Source of the DNA: Scatosoma sp045656625
GTDB taxonomy: Bacteria; Bacillota; Clostridia; Christensenellales; Borkfalkiaceae
DNA length: 10,307 bases
NCBI GenBank assembly: GCA_045656625.1
Contig: JAZORL010000002.1
Location: forward strand, 1-10,307
Direction of reading: 5' to 3'
The position numbers were made by a program, and so were the translations under genes. This document shows, piece by piece, positions 1 through 5,896 of this stretch. Under the pieces are notes generated by a model. The model had not been told where the DNA came from. It saw only the letters and a list, made by a program, of their open reading frames with translations, and did not search any database. Numbering within the stretch: position 1 is the stretch's first letter; each line of letters begins with the position of its first letter.

Positions 1-1
1 A

Positions 2-190
2 AGAGCGTTCGATTGGTGCAGTAGCTTGACGAGCATAACCTTTAAGGATACGTCCACTTGGTATAGGACAACAGATTTCATGAATTGGCAAAATAAAACG
101 GGCGGTACAAGTACAAGCGTAACGAATTCGTCCACAAATGCAACGTATTTTAAATCAACTTACGACGACTATTATTGGTATAAGCGTTAA
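2..190 (+). CDS. BspA-like leucine-rich-repeat surface protein, C-terminal fragment
   Basis: This is the last 62 codons of a gene whose start lies outside the window; the frame is open from position 2 to a TAA at 188-190. The fragment begins with RAFDWCSSLTSITF, which matches the repeat style of BspA-type LRR_5 proteins (F.xCxSLTSITF). It continues with a Trp-, Tyr- and Thr-rich tail (TWYRTT, NWQNKTGGTS, NATYFKS, YDDYYWYKR) of the kind that closes such proteins in gut Firmicutes. Members of the family are secreted or surface-exposed and are implicated in adhesion. No LPXTG sorting signal or transmembrane helix is seen at the C-terminus. The short length limits certainty, but the repeat signature is distinctive. 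A bidirectional terminator follows 16 bases after the stop. Confidence 0.72.
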   Translation, partial: RAFDWCSSLTSITFKDTSTWYRTTDFMNWQNKTGGTSTSVTNSSTNATYFKSTYDDYYWYKR

Positions 191-194
191 TAGG

Positions 195-246
195 ATAAAA
201 TAAAATCCCGCCGCGACGGTGAGCCGTCGCAGCGGGGTTCTTTTTG
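195..246. terminator. Bidirectional intrinsic terminator between the BspA-like gene and uppP
   Basis: A 13-bp stem runs from 207-219 (CCCGCCGCGACGG) to 224-236, with one C/A mismatch and a TGAG loop. On the plus strand it is followed by GTTCTTTTT, which ends the surface-protein transcript. Read on the minus strand it is followed by ATTTTATTTTAT, so it can also end the uppP transcript, which would carry the repeat at 257-388 as its 3' untranslated region. Confidence 0.88.
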
Positions 247-256
247 TGTTGTGGTT

Positions 257-388
257 GTCATTCTGAACGCAGTGAAGAATCTCAAGAGATACGTTCGGCT
301 ACGCAACAAAGTTGCTCCGCTCAGTATGACAAGAGGGGATACGTTCGGCTGTGCAACAAAGTTGCTCCGCTCAGTATGACAAGAGGGG
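257..388. repeat. Intergenic repeat element with a 50-bp tandem duplication
   Basis: Two adjacent 50-bp units, 289-338 and 339-388, differ at only two bases (301-302). Each unit holds a small hairpin, GCAAC-AAA-GTTGC (303-315 and 353-365). The left end, GTCATTCTGA (257-266), is a 9/10 inverted match to TCAGTATGAC, which ends the repeat core at 321-330 and again at 371-380. The element is therefore a short inverted-repeat-ended sequence whose right part has been doubled. A further hairpin, ATCTC-AA-GAGAT, lies at 279-290. It has no convincing coding capacity and sits between the uppP stop codon and its terminator. It resembles dispersed non-coding intergenic repeats, but only this copy is visible here. 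Confidence 0.75.
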
Positions 389-401
389 GTGCTTTATGCG
401 A
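386..401 (+). repeat. 16-bp direct repeat bracketing uppP, copy 1
   Basis: The 16 bases GGGGTGCTTTATGCGA occur here and again, identically, at 1420-1435 in the lgt leader. Here they span the end of the tandem repeat element and the uppP stop codon (394-396 on the minus strand). Both copies are followed within two bases by GAAGG. Confidence 0.6.
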
Positions 402-1251
402 TAGAAGGAATTACGATTGCGCTTAAAACGACAAAGCCGAGTGCAATTCTATACCAGCCGAACACCTTGAAATCGTGTTTTTTCACGAAATCCATAAGGA
501 ACTTAATCACGAAAAGGGAAACGGCGAAGGCTACGATTGAGCCGATGGCAAGATATCCGATTTCCGCGCCGCTCATACTCCCTTCGTCCATGAAGAATTT
601 CAAGAGCTTATAGCCGCTTGCGCCGACCATGGTCGGGATAGCAAGGAAGAAGGTAAATTCCGCCGCCGCAACTCTCGATACGCCAAGAAGCAGCGCGCCG
701 ATAATCGTAATGCCCGAGCGAGAAGTGCCGGGGATAGAGGCAAGCACTTGGAAACAACCGATAAAGAATGCATATTTATAGGAAAGCTGGGAAATTTCTT
801 GCACCTTTGCATTCTTTTTATGGAAGGTTTCAATCAAAATAAACACTACGCCGTAGAAGATTAAAGCCGCTGCGATAATCACGGTCGTCGTGGTGGAAGA
901 AAGGTCTTCAAAAAGCTTATCGACAACCAAAGCGAGCAGGGCAGGTACGCAAGCAACGAGCACTTTCAGCCACATTGTAAGCACGTCCTTCTTCCATACG
1001 AGCTTGTTTTTTTCGTCCGTTTTTTCCTTGCCGAGCGGGAAAAGCTTTTTCCAAAAGAGTACGACGACGGCGAGGATTGCCGCAAGCTGTACCACGTATT
1101 CGAACATGTCGGCAAAAGACGGGGAAACGTCTTTGAGCGGCCAAAATTCGTTGAACAAAATCAAGTGTCCCGTACTCGAAACGGGCAGCCATTCCGTAAT
1201 CCCTTCAATCAGCCCGAGTACGACGATTTTCAAAATTTCAATAAGTTCCAT
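394..1251 (-). CDS. uppP: Undecaprenyl-diphosphatase (UppP/BacA)
   Basis: This integral membrane phosphatase converts undecaprenyl diphosphate to undecaprenyl phosphate, recycling the lipid carrier used for peptidoglycan and other envelope polymers. It is also classically linked to bacitracin resistance. The 285-residue product has the usual family length. It carries both signature regions: GITEWLPVSSTGH (residues 17-29) with its conserved acidic and Ser/His residues, and PGTSRSG (174-180) with the catalytic arginine. Hydrophobic helices fill the rest (about 48-66, 95-110, 122-141, 158-172, 180-210, 232-254, 264-283). The start is supported by AGGAG four bases upstream of the ATG. A promoter of its own lies at 1293-1321, and the gene diverges from lgt. 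Identification is secure. Confidence 0.96.
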   Translation of the reverse strand: MELIEILKIVVLGLIEGITEWLPVSSTGHLILFNEFWPLKDVSPSFADMFEYVVQLAAILAVVVLFWKKLFPLGKEKTDEKNKLVWKKDVLTMWLKVLVACVPALLALVVDKLFEDLSSTTTTVIIAAALIFYGVVFILIETFHKKNAKVQEISQLSYKYAFFIGCFQVLASIPGTSRSGITIIGALLLGVSRVAAAEFTFFLAIPTMVGASGYKLLKFFMDEGSMSGAEIGYLAIGSIVAFAVSLFVIKFLMDFVKKHDFKVFGWYRIALGFVVLSAIVIPSIA

Positions 1252-1292
1252 AAATACTCCTACTTTGATAATTTATGCCAAAGTTTATTTGT

Positions 1293-1321
1293 ATTATAAC
1301 ATAACGGCGAGGGAATGTCTA
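1293..1321 (-). promoter_or_regulatory. Predicted sigma-A promoter of uppP
   Basis: Read on the minus strand, TAGACA (1316-1321) and TATAAT (1293-1298) are separated by exactly 17 bp. This is a consensus -10 and a 5/6 match at -35. Transcription would begin near 1286, leaving a leader of about 35 nt before the uppP ATG. Confidence 0.82.
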
Positions 1322-1372
1322 TCGTTTTTTTTCGTTTGGGTATAGTTTGCGGGGGAATTTTCTTTCATAGCG

Positions 1373-1401
1373 TTGACAAATTAGAGAAAGTATTGTATAA
1401 T
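1373..1401 (+). promoter_or_regulatory. Consensus sigma-A promoter of the lgt-galK pair
   Basis: TTGACA (1373-1378) and TATAAT (1396-1401) both match the consensus perfectly, with a 17-bp spacer. Transcription would start near 1408, immediately before the hairpin at 1410-1428. This is the strongest-looking promoter in the window by sequence, which implies high constitutive expression unless it is repressed. Confidence 0.9.
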
Positions 1402-1409
1402 CAGTAAAG

Positions 1410-1428
1410 AAGCACCCAAGGGGTGCTT
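1410..1428 (+). other. Hairpin at the 5' end of the lgt-galK transcript
   Basis: AAGCACCC (1410-1417) pairs perfectly with GGGTGCTT (1421-1428) across an AAG loop, giving an 8-bp stem. It begins about two bases after the predicted start of transcription and ends eight bases before the purine-rich ribosome-binding region. No U-tract follows, so it is not a terminator. A 5'-end stabilising hairpin is the simplest reading; as duplex DNA it could also be an operator. Confidence 0.6.
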
Positions 1429-1435
1429 TATGCGA
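1420..1435 (+). repeat. 16-bp direct repeat bracketing uppP, copy 2
   Basis: Identical to 386-401. Here the repeat forms the right arm of the leader hairpin and runs into an in-frame ATG (1430) that is probably not the start used by lgt. Confidence 0.6.
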
Positions 1436-1450
1436 GAAGGGGGACGGAGC

Positions 1451-2284
1451 ATGTATAATAAAGCGTTGTTTTTAGATATGGGCTTATATGAGCTTTGCAT
1501 CGTCGCTGCGATTCTCGTCGCCCTGCTTGTAGCGGATAAAATGGGCATAAAGCGCGGTTTTTCCGTTCGCTTGCAAAAGCTCGTGCTTTACGGTGCGTTC
1601 GCCGCAATCGTAATCGGTTTTTTCGGCGCGATTTTGTTCCAAGCCTTTTATAACTATATGGATACGGGCGTGTTCAAAATCACGAAAAGCACGGGTATGA
1701 CCTTTTACGGCGGGTTATTGTTCGGCGCGGCGGTGTATTTGATCGTTTGGTTTGGCGTTGGCAAAAAATATTGCAAGGATAACGAGCCTGTAAAACAGCT
1801 TTCCGCTATGGCGGATGTTGCGGCGGCGGTGTTGCCGTTGGCGCACGGAATCGGGCGGCTTGGCTGTCTTTTTGCGGGCTGTTGCCATGGGAATCAAACG
1901 GACGCTTGGTATGGGATTACAATGGATACCCCCGACGAAGGGTATGGGAAATTCGTGCCTGTGCAGCTTTTTGAGGCGGTGGCGCTTTTTGCGATAGCGG
2001 GCGTGATTTTGTGGCTGTATTTCAAGCCGATAAAAGGGAAAAACTTTCCGCTTTTGCCCGTGTATATGATCGGATATGGGGTGTGGCGGTTTGTGATCGA
2101 GTTTGCGCGAGGGGATAGCCGTGGTAAGACGATCGTACCGTTTTTAAGTCCGTCACAGCTCATTGCGGTGGCGTTGATACTTGGCGGTGTCGCCTATTAT
2201 ATTATTTGGTATTGCGTAAAAAAGAAGATAAAAAACAAGGAGAGTGTGAAAGATGAGCAAGACGGAAGCAAGACAAGCGTTTAA
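1451..2284 (+). CDS. lgt: Prolipoprotein diacylglyceryl transferase family protein (Lgt-like)
   Basis: Lgt moves diacylglycerol from phosphatidylglycerol to the lipobox cysteine of prolipoproteins in the membrane. The 277-residue product has about seven hydrophobic segments. It shows the family signature HGIGRLGCLFAGCCHG (residues 132-147), the VPVQLFEA segment (169-176, compare PxQLYE) and YGVWRFVIEFAR (209-220), all characteristic of the family. The start at 1451 is preferred over the in-frame ATG at 1430 because AGAAGGGGGACGGAG lies just before it and the upstream ATG has no good ribosome site. One oddity is that the GRxxN asparagine essential in Escherichia coli Lgt is replaced by Cys139, as in the GCCxG branch of the family. 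Its substrate is therefore less certain than the family assignment. Its 3' end overlaps galK by 32 nt in another frame. Confidence 0.85.
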   Translation: MYNKALFLDMGLYELCIVAAILVALLVADKMGIKRGFSVRLQKLVLYGAFAAIVIGFFGAILFQAFYNYMDTGVFKITKSTGMTFYGGLLFGAAVYLIVWFGVGKKYCKDNEPVKQLSAMADVAAAVLPLAHGIGRLGCLFAGCCHGNQTDAWYGITMDTPDEGYGKFVPVQLFEAVALFAIAGVILWLYFKPIKGKNFPLLPVYMIGYGVWRFVIEFARGDSRGKTIVPFLSPSQLIAVALILGGVAYYIIWYCVKKKIKNKESVKDEQDGSKTSV

Positions 2285-3410
2285 GGAAATTTTCGGCAGC
2301 GAAGCGGAAGATTTGTTTACGGCGGCGGGACGTATTAACGTTATCGGCGAGCATATTGACTATTGCGGCGGGAAGGTGTTTCCTGCGGCTTTGAACTTGC
2401 GCTGCAACGTGTATGCAAGAAGGACGGGTGGCAAGCTCGTGCGTATGGCGTTTCGTGGTATCGACGGCGTAGTGGAGCTGGACGTCGATCAGCTCGATAG
2501 CTATCGTGGCTTGAAGATTGGGAATTATCAAGCGGGCGTGGCGTATTTCTTGCAGGAAAAGGGCGTAGAAATCGTCGGTTGCGAGCTCTATTACGATTGC
2601 ACCGTACCTTTTGGCTCTGGGCTTTCCTCTTCGGCGGCGATCGAAGTGGCGACGGCGGTCACCTTCTGCGAATACGCAGGCGTAAAGTATGATAAAGTGG
2701 AATTGGCGTTGCTTTCGCAAAAGGCGGAAAATCAGTATGCTGGGGTAAATTGCGGTATTATGGATCAATTCGCCTCGGCGATGGGGAAGAAGGACCACGC
2801 AGTGTTGCTTGATTGCTCCACGTTGAAATACGAATACGTACCTTTACAGCTCGGGGAGTATTGCTTGGTCGTTGCAAACTGCAATAAGCCGCACAATTTG
2901 GTGGAAAGTAAGTACAACGTACGCCGTCAAGAAGTGGAAACGGCGCTTAAATTGATTCGTGAAAAGCTCCCTGTAAGCTGTCTTGCAGAAATCACGCCGA
3001 AGCAGTTTGCGGAAGTGAAATATTTGCTTTCGGGGGTTGTGGAAAAACGTGCGGAGCACGTTGTCAACGAATGCGACCGAGTGCAAAAAGCGGTGGAAGC
3101 CTTGAAGAAGGGGGATATTGCGGAGCTTGGCAGACTTTTGAACGAGAGCCATTATAGCTTGCGTGATTTGTACGAAGTGACGGGGAAGGAATTGGATATG
3201 CTTTCGGAGCTTGCGAGAAAGGAAGCGGACTGTCTTGGCTCGCGTATGATCGGCGCAGGCTTTGGTGGCTGCACGATTTCCATCGTTAAAAAGACGGCGG
3301 TGGAAGGCTTTATTCGTCGTGTAGGCATGGCGTATCGAGATGCGATTGGATACAGCGCAAGCTTTTACGAAACGTCGATCGAGGACGGAATCACTGTGCA
3401 AAAGTTGTAA
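2253..3410 (+). CDS. galK: Galactokinase
   Basis: This enzyme phosphorylates alpha-D-galactose to galactose-1-phosphate with ATP, the entry step of the Leloir pathway in the cytoplasm. The 385-residue protein has the full set of GHMP-kinase features. The galactokinase signature is GRINVIGEHIDYCGG (26-40), with Arg27 and the sugar-binding EHxDY (33-37). The ATP loop is PFGSGLSSSAA (119-129), the catalytic aspartate lies in GIMDQF (Asp171), and the C-terminal glycine motif is GAGFGGC (334-340). Its length is normal. AAGGAG (2237-2242), ten bases before the ATG, lies inside the end of lgt, so the two genes are cotranscribed and probably translationally coupled. No galT or galE lies beside it here. 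A strong terminator follows the stop. Confidence 0.95.
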   Translation: MSKTEARQAFKEIFGSEAEDLFTAAGRINVIGEHIDYCGGKVFPAALNLRCNVYARRTGGKLVRMAFRGIDGVVELDVDQLDSYRGLKIGNYQAGVAYFLQEKGVEIVGCELYYDCTVPFGSGLSSSAAIEVATAVTFCEYAGVKYDKVELALLSQKAENQYAGVNCGIMDQFASAMGKKDHAVLLDCSTLKYEYVPLQLGEYCLVVANCNKPHNLVESKYNVRRQEVETALKLIREKLPVSCLAEITPKQFAEVKYLLSGVVEKRAEHVVNECDRVQKAVEALKKGDIAELGRLLNESHYSLRDLYEVTGKELDMLSELARKEADCLGSRMIGAGFGGCTISIVKKTAVEGFIRRVGMAYRDAIGYSASFYETSIEDGITVQKL

Positions 3411-3411
3411 T

Positions 3412-3441
3412 AAAAAGCCGCCTTTTCAAAGGCGGCTTTTT
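3412..3441. terminator. Bidirectional intrinsic terminator between galK and cca
   Basis: The core stem GCCGCCTT (3417-3424) pairs with AAGGCGGC (3429-3436). It is extended by an A5 run on the left and a T5 run on the right, so both strands read as a GC-rich hairpin followed by U5. It ends the lgt-galK transcript on the plus strand and the cca transcript on the minus strand. Confidence 0.92.
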
Positions 3442-3469
3442 CATTTCATCAAATACATGGTGGTGTGTT

Positions 3470-4816
3470 TTATAAATATAATGCACGAGCAAGGCGCAAC
3501 AGACGGGGCTTTTCGTTGTCCTTTGGATTGACTGCGGCGTGCAAGAGAAGCTCGTGTAATACGTATGCGAGCTTGGGCGTAGGAAGGCCAAGCGCTTTCA
3601 AATCGTTGCCGTTGACTGCAAGTTCTTTCAAGGTAAACGGAGCGTTTTCTTGGCGCATAGCCGCTAAAACGCTTTGCCATTTGCGGCAGGTAGGAGCAAT
3701 TTCAAAATCGTCCGTGCAAGCGGAGTAATCCGCTTGCTTGATGAGAAGTAGCTCTTCAAGAATTTCGTAATGCTCGATAAAGAAACGGCGGAGCTTTGGT
3801 TCTTTCGTTTTGCAGTCAAAATCGTACATGTGCCACAAGGTAAGCTCGCGGACTTGTTCAATCGTCTTTTTCGGTGCTTTTAAGCGAGTGATAATTTCGA
3901 CGGCGATTTGTGCGCCTTCGTCTGCGTGCGCATAAGAGTTTCCGTCACGGAGCTTGCAAAAGGGCTTGCCAACGTCGTGTAAAAGGGCGGCGAGCCGTAT
4001 TCCTTTTCCCGCATAGCAGGCGGCGCGAAGGGAATGCTCTAAAACGTCGTATTTGTGAAAATCAGCACGCTGCGCCATATTCTCACCCAAAGCAAGCTCG
4101 GGTAAAATATGATGCAAAACGCCCGTTTTTTGCAAGAGAGTTAAACCTAAATAGGGGCCGTTTTTATATCCGTATTTTTCATCGGCGTATAAAATCGCAA
4201 GCAGTTCGGTGAATATCCGCTCGGGGGAAATGTCTTTGATGAGAGCGGCGTTCATTTTTGCGCCCTGCAAACATTCCTCGTCGGGATAGAAATTTAGTTG
4301 CGCCGCTTGACGAGCAAGACGCATTAAACGAAGTCCGTCCTCCCCAAAGACTTTTTTTGCGTCCGTGACCGTCCGTAGACGGTTTTCCTTCGCATCGGCG
4401 ATACCGCCGAGAGGGTCGACGTAGTTTTTCGCTTGGATATCGTAATAGATGGCGTTTGCCGTGAAGTCACGGCGGCGTGCATCTAATGCAATATCGTCGG
4501 TGAAATGAATTTCAACGGGTACATGGGTGCCGCGTACGTATTTATCCGAACGAAAGCAGGTATATTCGTAGTCCACGCCGTCGATATCGGCAAGCTTGAC
4601 TGTGCCCGTGTTTTTATAAACGCCTTGCACGATAAAGCCGCACTGGGTCGCAATTTCGGCGAAATCCTGTGCGGAAATCGGGGCGCAAATATCCCAATCG
4701 AAGTGCACGGCATGCTTTCCGCAAAGAAAATCCCGTACGCTGCCACCGACTGCGTAAAGGGGTTTTGGACACGCATTTGCAAATTTTTTGAGTTGTTTAG
4801 GGATAATTTCGTACAT
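3470..4816 (-). CDS. cca: CCA tRNA nucleotidyltransferase with HD domain
   Basis: This enzyme adds or repairs the 3' CCA end of tRNAs without a nucleic-acid template. The 448-residue product belongs to the class II nucleotidyltransferase (poly(A) polymerase) family. The head domain has LYAVGGSVRDFL (20-31), the metal-binding DxD in DWDIC (Asp40 and Asp42) and RRDFTANAI (115-123). The neck has GEDGLRLMRLARQAA (158-172). An HD domain follows with RLAALLHDVGKP (274-285; His280, Asp281), and the C-terminal region contains NGNDL (402-406). A poly(A) polymerase role cannot be excluded, but this head-plus-HD layout is typical of clostridial CCA enzymes. No good Shine-Dalgarno precedes the ATG (GGGTCGAAA only), so initiation may be weak. 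It converges on galK and diverges from the lipid-kinase operon. Confidence 0.92.
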   Translation of the reverse strand: MYEIIPKQLKKFANACPKPLYAVGGSVRDFLCGKHAVHFDWDICAPISAQDFAEIATQCGFIVQGVYKNTGTVKLADIDGVDYEYTCFRSDKYVRGTHVPVEIHFTDDIALDARRRDFTANAIYYDIQAKNYVDPLGGIADAKENRLRTVTDAKKVFGEDGLRLMRLARQAAQLNFYPDEECLQGAKMNAALIKDISPERIFTELLAILYADEKYGYKNGPYLGLTLLQKTGVLHHILPELALGENMAQRADFHKYDVLEHSLRAACYAGKGIRLAALLHDVGKPFCKLRDGNSYAHADEGAQIAVEIITRLKAPKKTIEQVRELTLWHMYDFDCKTKEPKLRRFFIEHYEILEELLLIKQADYSACTDDFEIAPTCRKWQSVLAAMRQENAPFTLKELAVNGNDLKALGLPTPKLAYVLHELLLHAAVNPKDNEKPRLLRLARALYL

Positions 4817-4825
4817 TTTCGACCC

Positions 4826-4848
4826 AAATAGAAAAATTTTTTCTATTT
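4826..4848. repeat. Perfect 23-bp palindrome at the cca transcription start
   Basis: AAATAGAAAAA (4826-4836) and TTTTTCTATTT (4838-4848) are perfect inverted repeats around one T. The predicted cca transcript starts near 4844, so the palindrome overlaps the start point and fills the leader up to nine bases before the ATG. It could be an operator for a dimeric repressor or, less easily because of the tiny loop, an mRNA hairpin. Confidence 0.7.
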
Positions 4849-4850
4849 AC

Positions 4851-4879
4851 AGTATAACAAATTCAAAAATAAATTGCAA
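4851..4879 (-). promoter_or_regulatory. Predicted promoter of cca
   Basis: On the minus strand, TTGCAA (4874-4879, 4/6 to consensus) and TATACT (4851-4856, 5/6) are 17 bp apart. The -35 hexamer is self-complementary and is the same one used by the opposing promoter. Confidence 0.62.
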
Positions 4880-4902
4880 TTCTTCGGAAAGTGTTATATA
4901 AT
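4874..4902 (+). promoter_or_regulatory. Predicted promoter of the lipid kinase operon
   Basis: TTGCAA (4874-4879) and a perfect TATAAT (4897-4902) are separated by 17 bp. Transcription would start near 4909, about 50 nt before the lipid kinase start codon. Confidence 0.66.
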
Positions 4903-4959
4903 ATATTTGTGGGGAAATTTGATTTTCTTCATAAAAGAGTTGTTATGCGAAGGATGAGT

Positions 4960-5823
4960 ATGCTGCAAATTATAGTAAATCCCATTGCAGGGAAAAAGAG
5001 GGCGGCGAAAAATTTAAGGACGGTAGAGCGGATATTTTTAGAACGTGGCGTTGCCTACGAAGTGCATAAGACGGAGTTTGCAGGCGACGGCGAAAAGATC
5101 GCGCGTAAGCTGTGTGAGCAGGGGGAGAGAGAGTTTGTCGTCGTTGGCGGTGACGGGACTTTACACGAGGTTCTCAACGGCTTGATCGATCCGTCCGTAT
5201 GCCGTTTGGGGCTGATTCCGTCGGGAACGGGGAATGATTTTGCTGCGGCGCTTTCCATTCCGTTGGATGCGGAAAAGGCGGCGTTGAAAATCTTGGACGG
5301 ACAAGCTACGGAAATTGACTATTTGCAAGTCGGGCAGCGTCGGTGTATGAACGTTGCTGGGCTTGGCATGGACGTAGACGTCTTGGAACGCTGCTTACGT
5401 GGTAAGTCGCGCGGAAAAATGAAATATTTCAAGAGCTTGCTTGTGAGCTTGTTTAAGTTCAAGGGGTATAAAATCCGTGTGGAGCTGGACGGCAAAGTGG
5501 AAGAACACGACGCATTGATTGCGGCGGCTTGCAACGGCTCGCAGTTTGGCGGCGGCATTAAAATTTGCCCGACGGCGAAAGCGGACGATGGGAAAATTAG
5601 CGTAGTGCTCGTCGAGTGTATCGGTGGGAAATGGAAGCTGATAAAGGCACTCTTGCAGCTCATGAAAGGAAAGATTCTCACTTATCCTGCGACGACCCAT
5701 TTCCTTTGCGACAAGTTCACGGTTATTCCCGAAAATGCTTGCGCTTTGCAGCTGGACGGGGAGATTTATAAAGACGTTGCCTTTGAGGCGGAAATCAAGG
5801 GCGGCCTGAATTTTTATCGATAA
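4960..5823 (+). CDS. Diacylglycerol/lipid kinase family protein (DagK/YegS/BmrU type)
   Basis: These soluble, membrane-associating enzymes phosphorylate lipids such as diacylglycerol, returning it to phosphatidate for phospholipid synthesis. The product has 287 residues, normal for the family. It begins with the nucleotide-site motif IVNPIAGKK (5-13), then the diagnostic GGDGTLHEVLNGL (63-75), IPSGTGNDFA (86-95), and the second-domain motifs NGSQFGGGIKICPTA (192-206) and LDGEIY (265-270). I chose ATG 4960 because AAGGA (4950-4954) lies five bases upstream and the family motif then falls at residue 5. ATG 4945 (AAAGAG upstream) and 4954 are alternatives adding five or two residues. The lipid substrate cannot be told from sequence. 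It is the first gene of a probable four-gene operon; a 73-nt gap without a terminator follows. Confidence 0.92.
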   Translation: MLQIIVNPIAGKKRAAKNLRTVERIFLERGVAYEVHKTEFAGDGEKIARKLCEQGEREFVVVGGDGTLHEVLNGLIDPSVCRLGLIPSGTGNDFAAALSIPLDAEKAALKILDGQATEIDYLQVGQRRCMNVAGLGMDVDVLERCLRGKSRGKMKYFKSLLVSLFKFKGYKIRVELDGKVEEHDALIAAACNGSQFGGGIKICPTAKADDGKISVVLVECIGGKWKLIKALLQLMKGKILTYPATTHFLCDKFTVIPENACALQLDGEIYKDVAFEAEIKGGLNFYR

Positions 5824-5896
5824 TTCAAAATCACGAGGGCAGGTATGCGTTGAAATGCGCAAATAGGCTTGCCCGATAGAAGGATATCACCAAACA

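Noticed and set aside
257..388. CRISPR array
   Set aside because: Only two adjacent units without unique spacers; this is a tandem duplication.
244..426. Short plus-strand reading frame encoding a Cys- and Arg-rich peptide
   Set aside because: It is a translation of the repeat element itself and runs into uppP on the opposite strand; no ribosome site or family resemblance.
1430..1450. ATG at 1430 as the lgt start
   Set aside because: It lies two bases after the leader hairpin with no Shine-Dalgarno, while ATG 1451 has a strong purine-rich site and gives a normal Lgt N-terminus.
3391..3728. Several overlapping short reading frames around the galK-cca junction
   Set aside because: They cross the terminator or shadow cca, lack ribosome sites and resemble no family.
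4891..4959. GTG at 4891 as the lipid kinase start
   Set aside because: It lies upstream of the predicted transcription start and overlaps the -10 region; the family motif begins right after the ATG at 4960.
5836..5873. Terminator in the gap after the lipid kinase gene
   Set aside because: GGGCA/TGCCC and inner TGCG/CGCA give only short, interrupted pairing and no U-tract follows.
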